From: Flavobacteriaceae bacterium
GTDB taxonomy: Bacteria; Bacteroidota; Bacteroidia; Flavobacteriales; Flavobacteriaceae
Direction: 5' to 3'
Assembly: GCA_013043685.1 (NCBI GenBank)
Contig: JABDNT010000024.1
Location: forward strand, 61,181-125,180
Length of the DNA: 64,000 nucleotides
A program made the translations under genes and the position numbers. Positions 44,758 through 54,081 of the stretch are shown here, piece after piece; position 1 is the first letter of the stretch; each line of letters opens with the position of its first letter. The notes under the pieces were generated by a model, which ran no database searches, was not told the origin of the DNA, and saw only the letters and a program-made list of their open reading frames with translations.

Positions 44758-44781
44758 TATATATATTCATAGAGTGTGATT

Positions 44782-45141
44782 TTATTCTACCGGGGTTTCT
44801 CCACCGGAATTGTCTTCTTCTGTACCACCGCCAGTTGTTCCCGGATCAGGTAAAGTAGTTTCAATGCCTTCGGTATCTATAATGTCTGCGTCACTGTTCC
44901 CGCTACCACTCATGATAGAGATACTGGAGAGAAGGATTAGCGCAATCATGATGATGGCCAGTGTCCAGGTACTTTTGTCAAGAAAGTCGGTAGTCTTTTT
45001 AACACCGCCCAGTTGCTGTGTCCCTCCCCCTCCAAATGAGGAAGATAATCCTCCGCCTTTTGGATTTTGTACCATTATTACTACAACAAGTAAGAAGGCT
45101 ACAAATATGATGAGTATTAAAAATATTGTAAACGTGCTCAT
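44782..45141 (-). CDS. secG: Protein translocase subunit SecG
   Basis: A small partner of SecYE that eases preprotein translocation. The 119-residue protein has two membrane segments (about 4-22 and 54-75) joined by the SecG loop VIMVQNPKGGGLSSSFGGGG with the strongly conserved QNPKGGGL. The C-terminal tail is acidic and glycine rich (ETPVE end), as is usual in Bacteroidetes. It overlaps the upstream TPR gene by four bases. The inverted repeat after its stop separates it from groES. Confidence 0.95.
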   Translation of the reverse strand: MSTFTIFLILIIFVAFLLVVVIMVQNPKGGGLSSSFGGGGTQQLGGVKKTTDFLDKSTWTLAIIMIALILLSSISIMSGSGNSDADIIDTEGIETTLPDPGTTGGGTEEDNSGGETPVE

Positions 45142-46022
45142 TTTTCGTCTGTATTAATCAATTTCTTTATTGCCCGAATTTGGTCTGCAAAGAAACCACT
45201 TTTTTCGGGATATTTCAAAATTAAAATGTTATAAGCCTGTAAGGCCTTTTTATAGTTTTTTTGCTGTACATAAACTCTCGCTAAAGTCTCGGTCATAAGA
45301 GTTTCCGGAGTTTGCGTAAAAGCCTTGGCGAGATTTTTTTTCTTTTCTCCGCGGCGTTCAGGTTCTATCTTAGGGTTGTCCTGGATAAACTTTTCAATTA
45401 GTTCAAACTTGCGCGCCTTTTTGTTCTGTTCTTTTTTACCGGGATCCTCTTCCCTTTTTACGGGAACTGCTTTGGTTAATTTCAACCATTCACCGAACGA
45501 ATGACTGTCTTCTTTTTCGAATTCAAGGGGTTTATCCCTATCCAATGATACATCCAATGATTTTTCGACTGCCGGTGCCCCGGGATCTTCAACAAGGTTT
45601 TCTACCGATGCCAGCTTACGTTCGAAAAGATCCGGGTTCAGGATGGCCTCCGCCTTCTTCATCTCGGCTTTCAACTGTTTTTCTATTTCAAGGCTAACCT
45701 GTTCCGTCACATCTTCAGAGGTGACTTCAATCTCATTCACCGAAGGATCGTGTTGTTTTATCTTCTCGGAAATTGCATTCTGCACAAATTCTTCCGACGT
45801 AATATATTCGAACAAAATATCCCGGTCTGTTGTATAAGCGGCGGTTTTTCGCAACGCATCATTATATCGGTAGCTATTCCGGTTCTTCAAGGCCTTAAGC
45901 TGAAGCGCCCTGGCACTCTGAAAATAAGGATAGGCCGCAATCACACCTTCCAACTCTTCCATGTGTTGGTCTTCAATGTTTTGTGGCTTGTCCAGCAGAT
46001 ATGTATACGTTTCTGTGTTCAA
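45138..46022 (-). CDS. TPR-like protein between lptE and secG (294 aa), TTG start
   Basis: A cytoplasmic protein that begins NTETYTYLLDKPQNIEDQHM and continues with a helical region (PYFQSARALQLKALKN). A long charged linker (about residues 130-230) follows, then a C-terminal TPR-like pair (LARVYVQQKNYKKALQAYNI). Homologues I recall start M-x-TYTYLL, which fits the TTG at 46022, five bases after the lptE stop. Starts further upstream would overlap lptE by up to 50 bases and add an unrelated leader. It overlaps secG by four bases. Function not known; the context is envelope biogenesis and export. Confidence 0.75.
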   Translation of the reverse strand: MNTETYTYLLDKPQNIEDQHMEELEGVIAAYPYFQSARALQLKALKNRNSYRYNDALRKTAAYTTDRDILFEYITSEEFVQNAISEKIKQHDPSVNEIEVTSEDVTEQVSLEIEKQLKAEMKKAEAILNPDLFERKLASVENLVEDPGAPAVEKSLDVSLDRDKPLEFEKEDSHSFGEWLKLTKAVPVKREEDPGKKEQNKKARKFELIEKFIQDNPKIEPERRGEKKKNLAKAFTQTPETLMTETLARVYVQQKNYKKALQAYNILILKYPEKSGFFADQIRAIKKLINTDEK

Positions 46023-46026
46023 AAAA

Positions 46027-46539
46027 TCACCAATTGGCCAGTGATGCATTAAATACATCCTGGGAAATACGTTCAAAAATTACAGCAAGGGCGTCATCGA
46101 GTCGGGAACCGGTTAACTGTGTCCCTCCTGCGTAATCGAAATAAAATGAAAATCGTTGCTCAAAGTCCTTTTCCGAGTCATCTGCGTTAAAGAACCGGAC
46201 ATTTATTGCTACCGTAAGCCTGTTCTCTGCGGCCGTACTTTGAGAGGTCGCAGTAATGGGAGCGGTATAGAATTGAACGATCTCACCTTCGTAAGTGAGG
46301 TCGCCATTATTATTTACCAGATCCAGGCTGGTTTGATTCAGGATGAGGTCCTGAAGTAATATTGTAAAATCTCTGGCAATACCCGGTTCAACAAGGGGTG
46401 CCTGATTCTGAAAGAAGTTCACCTGGAAGGTCTCGGCATCTCCCGTATCCGCACCTGTGAATGAATAATTAACCTTACAGCCCTGAAGAATCAGGATCAT
46501 TGTGACAAGGGTAACTATGGTAGTGAGGTTCTTCTTCAT
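46027..46539 (-). CDS. lptE: LPS-assembly lipoprotein LptE
   Basis: LptE plugs the LptD channel in the outer membrane and helps insert LPS. The 170-residue lipoprotein has a lipobox (LQGC, Cys21). The LptE fold shows as VNYSFTGADTGDAETFQVNF near the start, then ARDFTILLQDLILNQTSLDL and LTYEGEIVQFYTAPI, and ends RLDDALAVIFERISQDVFNA. The pattern matches the Bacteroidetes version of the family (LptE, DUF-type). The gene lies 27 bases after the sigma-54 activator gene and five bases before the TPR gene. Confidence 0.85.
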   Translation of the reverse strand: MKKNLTTIVTLVTMILILQGCKVNYSFTGADTGDAETFQVNFFQNQAPLVEPGIARDFTILLQDLILNQTSLDLVNNNGDLTYEGEIVQFYTAPITATSQSTAAENRLTVAINVRFFNADDSEKDFEQRFSFYFDYAGGTQLTGSRLDDALAVIFERISQDVFNASLANW

Positions 46540-46566
46540 ATGTTCTTACAGTAAATAACTGCGAGC

Positions 46567-47838
46567 TTATAAGTTATATTGTTTTATTTTTCGATACAGC
46601 GTCCGTTCTGAAATACCGAGTTCTTCCGCGGCATCTTTTCGTTTGCCATGATATTTCTCCAGAGATTTCTTTATCAGTTCCAATTCCTTTTCCTGAAGTG
46701 AAAGATTTTCTTCTTCTTCGATCTCCTCGGCGAAATCGTAGTTGGCATGATTGGTTTCTGAAGCAGATTCGGGAATACTAACTACTTCTACACTCGAATC
46801 GGCAGGGCGATCATCCACGATAGTTGAAAGATGTTGTTCGTGTATTTTTTCTTCGGAATAGATCTTGTCTATTAAGGACGACTGTTCCTCCTGAACGTCG
46901 GAAACATTACCACTCTTCATAAGTTCCATGGTAAGTTTTTTCAAGTCGTTCACATCACGCTGCATATCGAACAATACTTTATATAATATTTCGCGTTCAC
47001 TGCTAAAGTCACTGTCGCGCTTTTTGTCGCCTACAACCGCCGGGAGGGTCGCACCCATGTCCGGCAGGTAATTTCGCAAGGTCTGGTACGCGATATTTCT
47101 ATCCGCTTCCAGCACCGACAACTGTTCTGCTACATTTCGCAACTGACGGATATTTCCACTCCAGCGATATTGCTGCAGTAACGATACGGCATCATCCTCA
47201 AGACGTACTGTTGGCATTTTATATTTCTGAGCAAAATCGGAGGCGAACTTCCGGAACAGCAGATGAATGTCCTCGGCTCGTTCACGAAGAGGAGGTAAAT
47301 GAATATCCACTGTACTTAGCCGGTAATACAGATCTTCCCTGAATTTCCCTTTCTCTATGGCTTCTATCATATTCAGGTTGGTCGCCGCTACGATACGGAC
47401 GTCTGTCTTCTGTGTTTTGGAGGAACCTACTTTTAAGAACTCACCGTTCTCCAATATCCTTAATAATCTAACCTGGGTGGGAAGGGGAAGTTCTCCAACT
47501 TCATCGAGGAAGATGGTACCGCCATCGGCTACTTCAAAGTAACCACTACGTGTAGCGGTTGCTCCCGTAAAGGCTCCTTTTTCGTGACCAAATAATTCAC
47601 TGTCGATGGTACCTTCGGGTATAGCACCGCAGTTCACCGCGATGTATTTGCCGTGTTTTCTATGCGATAAGGAATGTATGATCTTAGGTATACTTTCCTT
47701 TCCCACACCGCTTTCCCCGGTGACCAGCACCGAGATGTCGGTAGGGGCCACCTGTATCGCTTTTTCTATGGCGCGATTCAGTTTAGGGTCGTTCCCTATA
47801 ATTCCAAATCGTTGTTTTATTGCTTGTACGTTTTGCAT
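46567..47838 (-). CDS. Sigma-54-interacting transcriptional activator (AAA+, Fis-type HTH)
   Basis: A bacterial enhancer-binding protein of 423 residues with no receiver or other sensory domain. The AAA+ domain begins almost at once: Walker A GESGVGKE near residue 39, the sigma-54 contact loop GAFTGA near 87, and Walker B GTIFLDEVGELPLP near 103. An acidic linker follows (about 250-380), then a Fis-type helix-turn-helix (KRKDAAEELGISERTLYRKI). Lacking an input domain, it may be controlled by its level or by a partner. It lies nine bases after miaB and 27 before lptE, and is conserved in this setting in flavobacteria as far as I recall. Targets unknown. Confidence 0.93.
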   Translation of the reverse strand: MQNVQAIKQRFGIIGNDPKLNRAIEKAIQVAPTDISVLVTGESGVGKESIPKIIHSLSHRKHGKYIAVNCGAIPEGTIDSELFGHEKGAFTGATATRSGYFEVADGGTIFLDEVGELPLPTQVRLLRILENGEFLKVGSSKTQKTDVRIVAATNLNMIEAIEKGKFREDLYYRLSTVDIHLPPLRERAEDIHLLFRKFASDFAQKYKMPTVRLEDDAVSLLQQYRWSGNIRQLRNVAEQLSVLEADRNIAYQTLRNYLPDMGATLPAVVGDKKRDSDFSSEREILYKVLFDMQRDVNDLKKLTMELMKSGNVSDVQEEQSSLIDKIYSEEKIHEQHLSTIVDDRPADSSVEVVSIPESASETNHANYDFAEEIEEEENLSLQEKELELIKKSLEKYHGKRKDAAEELGISERTLYRKIKQYNL

Positions 47839-47847
47839 AGTTTATTT

Positions 47848-49290
47848 CTATTCAGCATAATCAACCGCAACACCTAAAAGAGTCGCACTGGTACAATCTT
47901 CCACCTTTACCATTACCAGGTCGCCCACCTTATAATTTTCCTTCGGAAATACGGCCACTGTATTATATTGAGTGCGACCGCTCCAGTGCTGGTCGCTTTT
48001 CTTTGATTCCTTTTCGATAAGCACCTCTAAGGTCTTGCCTACAAACTTTTTGGTTCTATAGGCACTGTGCATTAACTGAAGATCCACGATCTCGGTCAAT
48101 CTGCGTTTCTTCACATCCAGCGGGATATCATCTTCAAGTTTACGCGCTGCCGTGGTACCTGGCCGTTCAGAATACATAAACATGAAACCGAAATCGTACT
48201 TCACATATTCCATCAATGAAAGTGTCTCCCGGTGGTCTTGTTCAGTCTCTGTAGGGAAACCGGTAATAATATCCTGCGAAATAGCACAGTCCGGAATGAT
48301 CTCCCATATCTTATTAATGAGTGCGATATATTCCTCGCGTGTATGCTGGCGATTCATTTCTTTTAATATTCTGGTACTGCCACTTTGCACCGGAAGATGA
48401 ATATAATTGCAAATGTTTTTATGTTTCGCCATACTGTGCAGCACGTCCTCGGTCATATCCTGCGGATTACTGGTTGAGAAGCGAATCCTCATATGAGGCT
48501 GGGCCGTTGCTACCATATCCAGAAGCTGTGCAAAATTTGTAGCAGTTGCCTTCTGAATTTCCGAAGCATTCTTAAAATCTTTCTTCAAGCCGCCGCCATA
48601 CCATAAATAACTATCCACATTTTGCCCTAGAAGTGTGATCTCCATATAACCCTTTTCGGCCAGGTCGTTTACTTCGGTTAGGATACTTTGCGGATCCCTG
48701 CTGCGCTCGCGGCCTCGTGTAAAAGGCACGACACAAAATGTACACATATTGTCACAGCCCCGGGTAATGCTCACAAAAGCGGTCACTCCATAGCCACCCA
48801 ATCTAACAGGAGCTATATCCCCGTAAGTTTCTTCTTTCGAAAGGATCACATTTACAGCATCCCGGCCGGCTTCCACTTCTTCCAATAAGTTTGGCAGGTC
48901 CTTATAGGCATCGGGGCCAACAACCATATCAACGATCTTCTCTTCTTCCAGGAACTTGCTCTTCAACCGTTCGGCCATACAACCCAGAACGCCCACCTTC
49001 ATTTTAGGATTGGTGCGCTTAACTGCATTGTATTTTTCCAGCCGTTTACGAACGGTTTGTTCGGCCTTATCCCGAATCGAACAGGTATTTACTAATACGA
49101 GATCTGCCTCTTCGAGTATTTTAGTGGTGTTATAGCCCTGCTTTGCAAGAATAGAGGCTACTATCTCACTGTCACTGAAGTTCATTTGACAGCCATAGCT
49201 TTCGATAAATAACTTACGTGTATTGCCATTGGTTGCCTCAAGAACCAATGCTTCGCCCTGCTTGTTTTCGTCTATAATCTTTTCTTCCAT
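47848..49290 (-). CDS. miaB: tRNA (N6-isopentenyladenosine-37-C2)-methylthiotransferase
   Basis: A radical-SAM enzyme that adds a methylthio group to i6A37 in tRNAs reading UNN codons. The 480-residue protein has the UPF0004 domain with its three cluster Cys (ESYGCQMNFSDSE, VNTCSIRDKAE, VGVLGCMAERLK). The radical-SAM motif is ITRGCDNMCTFCVVPFTRGR near residue 180 (CxxxCxxC), and a C-terminal TRAM domain covers about 415-480. Length is normal for MiaB. It heads the miaB-activator-lptE-TPR-secG operon and has a strong promoter match upstream. Confidence 0.96.
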   Translation of the reverse strand: MEEKIIDENKQGEALVLEATNGNTRKLFIESYGCQMNFSDSEIVASILAKQGYNTTKILEEADLVLVNTCSIRDKAEQTVRKRLEKYNAVKRTNPKMKVGVLGCMAERLKSKFLEEEKIVDMVVGPDAYKDLPNLLEEVEAGRDAVNVILSKEETYGDIAPVRLGGYGVTAFVSITRGCDNMCTFCVVPFTRGRERSRDPQSILTEVNDLAEKGYMEITLLGQNVDSYLWYGGGLKKDFKNASEIQKATATNFAQLLDMVATAQPHMRIRFSTSNPQDMTEDVLHSMAKHKNICNYIHLPVQSGSTRILKEMNRQHTREEYIALINKIWEIIPDCAISQDIITGFPTETEQDHRETLSLMEYVKYDFGFMFMYSERPGTTAARKLEDDIPLDVKKRRLTEIVDLQLMHSAYRTKKFVGKTLEVLIEKESKKSDQHWSGRTQYNTVAVFPKENYKVGDLVMVKVEDCTSATLLGVAVDYAE

Positions 49291-49332
49291 GTACTTTGCA
49301 ATCCCTTGCCGGTTCTTTGATCAATGAACGTG

Positions 49333-49366
49333 CAAAGATACGATTTAATTCTAAAATATGTCAAAA
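49333..49366 (-). promoter_or_regulatory. Promoter of the miaB operon
   Basis: Minus-strand TTTTG, 21 bases, TATCTTTG followed by C: both elements match the phylum consensus. The -7 box ends 42 bases before the ATG. Confidence 0.75.
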
Positions 49367-49418
49367 TGGCAGGTTACTTTTTTGTACTTTTAACGACACA
49401 TAGAAAACAACCAAAATC

Positions 49419-50207
49419 ATGGAACATCCTATATTTCAGAAAATTGATGCCTCAAAAAAAGTCGATTTCGGCGATGTACTTACCAATAGTTATAATTTGT
49501 TCTTAAAAGTCTGGCAACAGGGTGCGATGCATACGCTCATCATGATGTTATTTGTTATTCCGTTCATAATCCTGGTGTATGTGCCTGTGATTTACATGTC
49601 TTATGCATCCAACCGGTATTATGATCCGTATTATTACGATTACGGACCTGATTATGGAATGGCTGGCGACAATTGGCTCCCTTTTATGATCATATACTTT
49701 ATCGTGCTTTTCGTATTGATCATTATTATGCAATCTGTTTCCCTGGGAGTAATGGCTCACTTCTATAAGGTGTGCAAGATTGTGGATTTGGAAACCGGGG
49801 AGGATGAAGGCGGTTATTTCGATTACTTCAAAAACGGAGGTTTTATGAAGATCTTCGTACTATCCCTGGCTACCTTTGGAATTGCCGTTGCGGCTATATT
49901 GCTGTGTTATCTACCCATATTCTATGTCATGGTTCCGCTTCAGCTAATGTTACCCATTTTTGCTTTCAATCCGAAGCTTTCGGTGAGTGATATAGTAAAG
50001 GCGGCTTTTAAACTGGGCCACAAACACTGGATCTATGTTTTCGGGTTGATACTAATTGCAGGGAACGTAGCACAACTAGGTATTTTCTTGTGTATTATAG
50101 GAATCATTTTCACAGCTTGTATTGCATATTTGCCCATCTATTTTTTCTACAGGGACACGGTAGGTTTCGATGATACTCCTGCTTCGGAAACAACCTTGAC
50201 GGAGTAG
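49419..50207 (+). CDS. Hypothetical multi-pass membrane protein (262 aa)
   Basis: No enzyme family is visible. MEHPIFQKIDASKKVDFGDV begins a cytoplasmic start, followed by about six membrane segments (about 32-58, 85-112, 142-165, 168-190, 206-225 and 225-245). The first extracytoplasmic loop is very rich in Tyr, Asp and Pro (NRYYDPYYYDYGPDYG). Homologues in flavobacteria are sometimes mislabelled as carotene monooxygenases; nothing here supports that. The protein resembles DUF975/GlpM-like membrane proteins in layout. It stands alone, divergent from miaB, with topA 101 bases downstream. Confidence 0.7.
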   Translation: MEHPIFQKIDASKKVDFGDVLTNSYNLFLKVWQQGAMHTLIMMLFVIPFIILVYVPVIYMSYASNRYYDPYYYDYGPDYGMAGDNWLPFMIIYFIVLFVLIIIMQSVSLGVMAHFYKVCKIVDLETGEDEGGYFDYFKNGGFMKIFVLSLATFGIAVAAILLCYLPIFYVMVPLQLMLPIFAFNPKLSVSDIVKAAFKLGHKHWIYVFGLILIAGNVAQLGIFLCIIGIIFTACIAYLPIYFFYRDTVGFDDTPASETTLTE

Positions 50208-50281
50208 CGAAACTTTTCTTATTTGCCCGTTAATAAGGGGTTAAAATTTTGTACTGAAAAGTTCGGTTTAAAAAATTCGTA

Positions 50282-50289
50282 TACTTTTG
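50282..50289 (+). promoter_or_regulatory. -7 box of the topA promoter
   Basis: TACTTTTG matches TAnnTTTG and ends 19 bases before the topA ATG. A -33 element is not clear. Confidence 0.45.
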
Positions 50290-50308
50290 TAGTCCAAAAA
50301 AATAGAGA

Positions 50309-52807
50309 ATGGCAAAGAATTTAGTGATTGTTGAGTCCCCCGCGAAAGCCAAAACCATAGAGAAGTTTCTTGGAAAAGATTTTAAGGTTACTTCCAGTTT
50401 TGGACATATTGCGGATCTGCCTTCCAAGGAGCTAGGCGTTGACGTTGATGGGGATTTTACACCTAAATATATAGTATCACCCGATAAGAAAAGTTTGGTG
50501 AAGGATTTGAAGGCCATGGCGAAGAAAGCAGATATGGTTTGGCTGGCAAGTGATGAGGATAGGGAAGGAGAGGCCATAGCCTGGCACCTTGCAGAGGAGC
50601 TGGACCTTAAGGATGATAATACCAAAAGGATCGTATTTCACGAGATCACAAAATCGGCCATATTGAAAGCCATCGAGAATCCTCGCAAGATCGATTACAA
50701 CCTTGTTAATGCACAACAGGCACGACGGGTGCTGGACAGATTGGTGGGTTATGAGTTGTCACCTGTTTTATGGCGCAAAGTAAAAGGAGGGCTTTCGGCA
50801 GGGCGAGTACAGAGTGTAGCCGTCCGTCTAATTGTTGAGCGGGAACGCGAGATAGAGTCTTTTACACCCGTTGCTTCATACCGCATCGATGCGGAGTTTG
50901 TCACAACTTCTGGCAGTAAGTTTAAAGCTAAACTGCCCAAGAACTTCGAAACAGAAGCTGAAGCGCGGGCGTTTCTTGGGAAGAACATCAACGCCACTTA
51001 TAATGTCGCCGACCTTGTTAAAAAGCCGGCCAAAAAATCCCCGGCACCCCCTTTTACGACTTCAACACTACAGCAGGAAGCTTCAAGAAAGTTATATTTT
51101 TCAGTTGGTAAGACCATGACTATAGCGCAACGTTTATACGAGGCCGGTCTTATTACCTATATGAGAACGGATAGTGTGAATCTTTCCAACGATGCCAGGA
51201 ATGCGGCCCAAAAAGCTATCGAAGCATCATTCGGAAGTCAATACAGTAATCCGAGAAACTATAAAGGTAAAGCCAAAGGGGCTCAGGAAGCTCATGAAGC
51301 CATTCGGCCTACAGATATGTCACGACAGTCTATCGACGGCGACAGGGATCAGGAGCGGCTGTATGATCTTATTTGGAAAAGAACCATTGCCTCCCAGATG
51401 AGCGATGCGCAATTGGAAAGAACTAACGTTAAGATTGGAGTTCATGCTCAGGAAAGTGTTTCTGAACAATTTGCGGCTAATGGGGAAATGATAAAATTTG
51501 ACGGATTTCTGAAAGTATATCTTGAAGGAACCGATTTAGAGGAAGAAGAACAGGATGGGATGTTGCCTAACCTGGTTATAGGAGATGCCCTTCTAAATAA
51601 ATATATTACGGCAACGCAGCGATATTCAAGGCCTGCATACCGATATACGGAAGCTTCGCTTGTGAAACAACTCGAAGAATTGGGAATTGGGCGTCCTTCG
51701 ACCTATGCACCTACTATTTCTACTATTATAAGCAGGAACTATGTGGAAAAAGGAACGATTGATGGTACTGAACGAAAATATCTACAGCTTACGCTGGAAG
51801 ATTCAGAATTGAAAGACAAGGTACTCTCGGAAACCGTGGGTAGTGATAAAGGTAAATTGGTGCCAACGGATATTGGGATGATCGTAAATGATTTCCTTGT
51901 GGAGCACTTTGGAAACATACTGGATTATAATTTCACTGCCAAGGTGGAAGAGGATTTCGATGATATTGCCGACGGAAAGGAAGAGTGGACGCAGATGATG
52001 AAGGATTTCTATACCAAATTCCATCCACATGTGGAGGATGTGCAGGAAAATGCCGAACGCGAAAGTGGCGAGCGTATCCTGGGTGAGGATCCTGAAACCG
52101 GTAAACCAATCCTGGTACGATTAGGAAAATTTGGCCCAATGGCGCAAATCGGAGCACCGGATGATGATGAAAAGAAGTTTGCCAGCCTTAGGCCTGATCA
52201 GCAGTTACACCTGGTGACTTTCGAGGAAGTCCTCGACCTATTTAAACTGCCGAAGACACTGGGAATATATGAAGGCGAGGAAATAGAGGTAAACAATGGT
52301 CGTTACGGCCCTTATGTGCGCTTTGGCAAAAAGTTTATTTCCTTACCACGGGGAATGGATCCGCTGGATGTCACCATGGACGATGCGAAGGTCATGATCG
52401 ATGAGAAGAAAAAAGCGGATGCTCCTATATATATGTATGAAGGATTACCAGTTCAAAAAGGGAAAGGAAGATTTGGACCCTTCATCAAATGGAACAATAT
52501 GTTCATCAATGTGAACAAGAAATACGACTTCGATAATCTGTCCGATGCGGATATTATAGAACTCATTGAAGACAAAAAACAAAAAGAGATCGATAAGCTT
52601 ATCAATGAATGGCCGGATGAAGGCATACGCATTGAAAAGGCACGATGGGGTAGGTTTAATTTAATTAAAGGGAAAACGAAAGTTGAGTTACCAAAGACTA
52701 CCAAGGCGGATAAGATCACATTAGATCAGGCCAAGGAAATGCTCGATAAAAAAGCTCCTAAGAAGAAAACCACCCGGAAGAAGAAAACTACGACCAAGAA
52801 AAAATGA
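50309..52807 (+). CDS. topA: DNA topoisomerase I (type IA)
   Basis: Relaxes negative supercoils by single-strand passage. The 832-residue protein has an N-terminal Toprim domain (NLVIVESPAKAKTIEKFLGK, then WLASDEDREGEAIAWHL near residue 75 with the DxDxE-type metal site). The active-site Tyr lies in AGLITYMRTDSVNLS near 288, and the RPSTYAPTISTIISR motif near 465 is conserved. The C-terminus has several short repeats of a topoisomerase-C type (GRYGPYVRFGKKF, KGRFGPFIKW) in place of zinc fingers. It ends with a lysine-rich tail (KKKTTRKKKTTTKKK). The next gene starts inside its stop codon region (four-base overlap). Confidence 0.96.
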   Translation: MAKNLVIVESPAKAKTIEKFLGKDFKVTSSFGHIADLPSKELGVDVDGDFTPKYIVSPDKKSLVKDLKAMAKKADMVWLASDEDREGEAIAWHLAEELDLKDDNTKRIVFHEITKSAILKAIENPRKIDYNLVNAQQARRVLDRLVGYELSPVLWRKVKGGLSAGRVQSVAVRLIVEREREIESFTPVASYRIDAEFVTTSGSKFKAKLPKNFETEAEARAFLGKNINATYNVADLVKKPAKKSPAPPFTTSTLQQEASRKLYFSVGKTMTIAQRLYEAGLITYMRTDSVNLSNDARNAAQKAIEASFGSQYSNPRNYKGKAKGAQEAHEAIRPTDMSRQSIDGDRDQERLYDLIWKRTIASQMSDAQLERTNVKIGVHAQESVSEQFAANGEMIKFDGFLKVYLEGTDLEEEEQDGMLPNLVIGDALLNKYITATQRYSRPAYRYTEASLVKQLEELGIGRPSTYAPTISTIISRNYVEKGTIDGTERKYLQLTLEDSELKDKVLSETVGSDKGKLVPTDIGMIVNDFLVEHFGNILDYNFTAKVEEDFDDIADGKEEWTQMMKDFYTKFHPHVEDVQENAERESGERILGEDPETGKPILVRLGKFGPMAQIGAPDDDEKKFASLRPDQQLHLVTFEEVLDLFKLPKTLGIYEGEEIEVNNGRYGPYVRFGKKFISLPRGMDPLDVTMDDAKVMIDEKKKADAPIYMYEGLPVQKGKGRFGPFIKWNNMFINVNKKYDFDNLSDADIIELIEDKKQKEIDKLINEWPDEGIRIEKARWGRFNLIKGKTKVELPKTTKADKITLDQAKEMLDKKAPKKKTTRKKKTTTKKK

Positions 52808-53967
52808 TAGAATTTCTTTCCCCCGTTTCCAAGCAGGTTTTGGCTCACCGTGAGATCTTACCCGAGGGTGTTCTTGGAAAACAAATAAAGATACATACGA
52901 AAGCAGGATCGCTTCCTGCAATTGACAAGGCTGGATTTGCCCTCCTGGGCATCCTGGAGAACAGGAAGGATGTCGACTATCTTGGAGGGGATATATCTTT
53001 GGATTCATTCAGAAAGGCATTATACGGGCTCTATCCGGGCAACTGGAACAGAGTGATCGTGGATCTGGGCGATATTGAAAAAGGAGATACGGTAGAAGAC
53101 TCCTATTTTGCGGTGCGGACAGTCGTGGAAGCTTTACTGAAGAAAAATATCATACCTATAATATTAGGAGGTAGCCAGGATGTAGGGTATGCCCAATACC
53201 GGGCCTATGATTCTTTAGGGAATATGGTTAATATGGTGAATGTAGATACTAACTTCGACCTGGGAGATGCCGAAAAGCCTATATCCAATAAATCATATGT
53301 AGGAAAGATCATCGTGGACAAACCCTACAATCTCTTTAACTACAGTACGTTAGGGTATCAGTCGTATTTCAATTCTCCGGCTGAGATCGCTTTAATGGAG
53401 AAATTATACTTCGATGCTTATCGTTTGGGTGAAGTAACCGCCGATATTACGGTTGTTGAGCCCATTATGCGTGATGCGGATTTCGTAATGCTGGACGTAG
53501 CGGCAATAAAAAGCGCCGAATTGAGTTATAAGAGCAACAAAAGCCCCAATGGCTTCGACGGAAGGGAAATTTGTGCAATAGCGCGCTATGCTGGTATCAG
53601 TAATCGTGTGAGTTCTTTTGGTGTTTATGAGCTTAAGGACTATAAGGATGCTGAAAGCGGCGCTATGCTGGTTGCACAAATACTGTGGTATTTCATAGAA
53701 GGTGTGAATTTTAGGATCACCGATGAAGATTTCAGTAATGAAAATGAATATACTACGTATAAAGTACCTATAGACGACGAAATTCTTGTTTTTAAAAAGA
53801 GCGTAAAAACAGGAAGATGGTGGATAGAATTACCATTTATTTCGAATGTCAATAATAAATTAAAAAGAAGAACGTTATTACCTTGCACTTATGGCGAATA
53901 TTTAGGTGCGACGAATCAGGAAATTCCTGAAAGGTGGTTTAAAGCCCGCCGAAAGAATGAGGTATAA
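52804..53967 (+). CDS. Ureohydrolase-fold (arginase/formimidoylglutamase-like) protein with lost metal ligands
   Basis: A 387-residue protein of the arginase superfamily that in flavobacteria is usually labelled formimidoylglutamase. The fold landmarks are present but altered. The GGDHS motif is GGSQD (Gln125 for His), the DAHxD motif is DTNFD (Asp148, Asn150 for His, Asp152), and the DxD motif is DVA (Asp231, Ala233 for Asp). Three of the six manganese ligands are thus replaced, so ordinary catalysis is unlikely. A C-terminal extension of about 75 residues (ending ERWFKARRKNEV) lies beyond the usual domain. It overlaps topA by four bases and lies 114 bases before gldK. Confidence 0.85.
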   Translation: MIEFLSPVSKQVLAHREILPEGVLGKQIKIHTKAGSLPAIDKAGFALLGILENRKDVDYLGGDISLDSFRKALYGLYPGNWNRVIVDLGDIEKGDTVEDSYFAVRTVVEALLKKNIIPIILGGSQDVGYAQYRAYDSLGNMVNMVNVDTNFDLGDAEKPISNKSYVGKIIVDKPYNLFNYSTLGYQSYFNSPAEIALMEKLYFDAYRLGEVTADITVVEPIMRDADFVMLDVAAIKSAELSYKSNKSPNGFDGREICAIARYAGISNRVSSFGVYELKDYKDAESGAMLVAQILWYFIEGVNFRITDEDFSNENEYTTYKVPIDDEILVFKKSVKTGRWWIELPFISNVNNKLKRRTLLPCTYGEYLGATNQEIPERWFKARRKNEV

Positions 53968-54013
53968 TCCAACAAACTAAGTAAAACAGGGTTTAAGGGT
54001 TTTTTAAGAAAAT

Positions 54014-54047
54014 TGTTGTTTTTTTAAATATTTATAAATAGGTTTAC
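54014..54047 (+). promoter_or_regulatory. Probable promoter of the gldKLMN operon
   Basis: TTGTTG, 20 bases, TAGGTTTA (G to A at the last position of TAnnTTTG). It ends 34 bases before the gldK ATG, in the 114-base gap after the ureohydrolase-like gene. Confidence 0.5.
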
Positions 54048-54081
54048 GCCCTTGAATCTCGAAAATTTAACCTAAATACCT

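Noticed and set aside
46567..47838. NtrC-type response regulator
   Set aside because: There is no receiver domain; the AAA+ domain starts within the first 20 residues.
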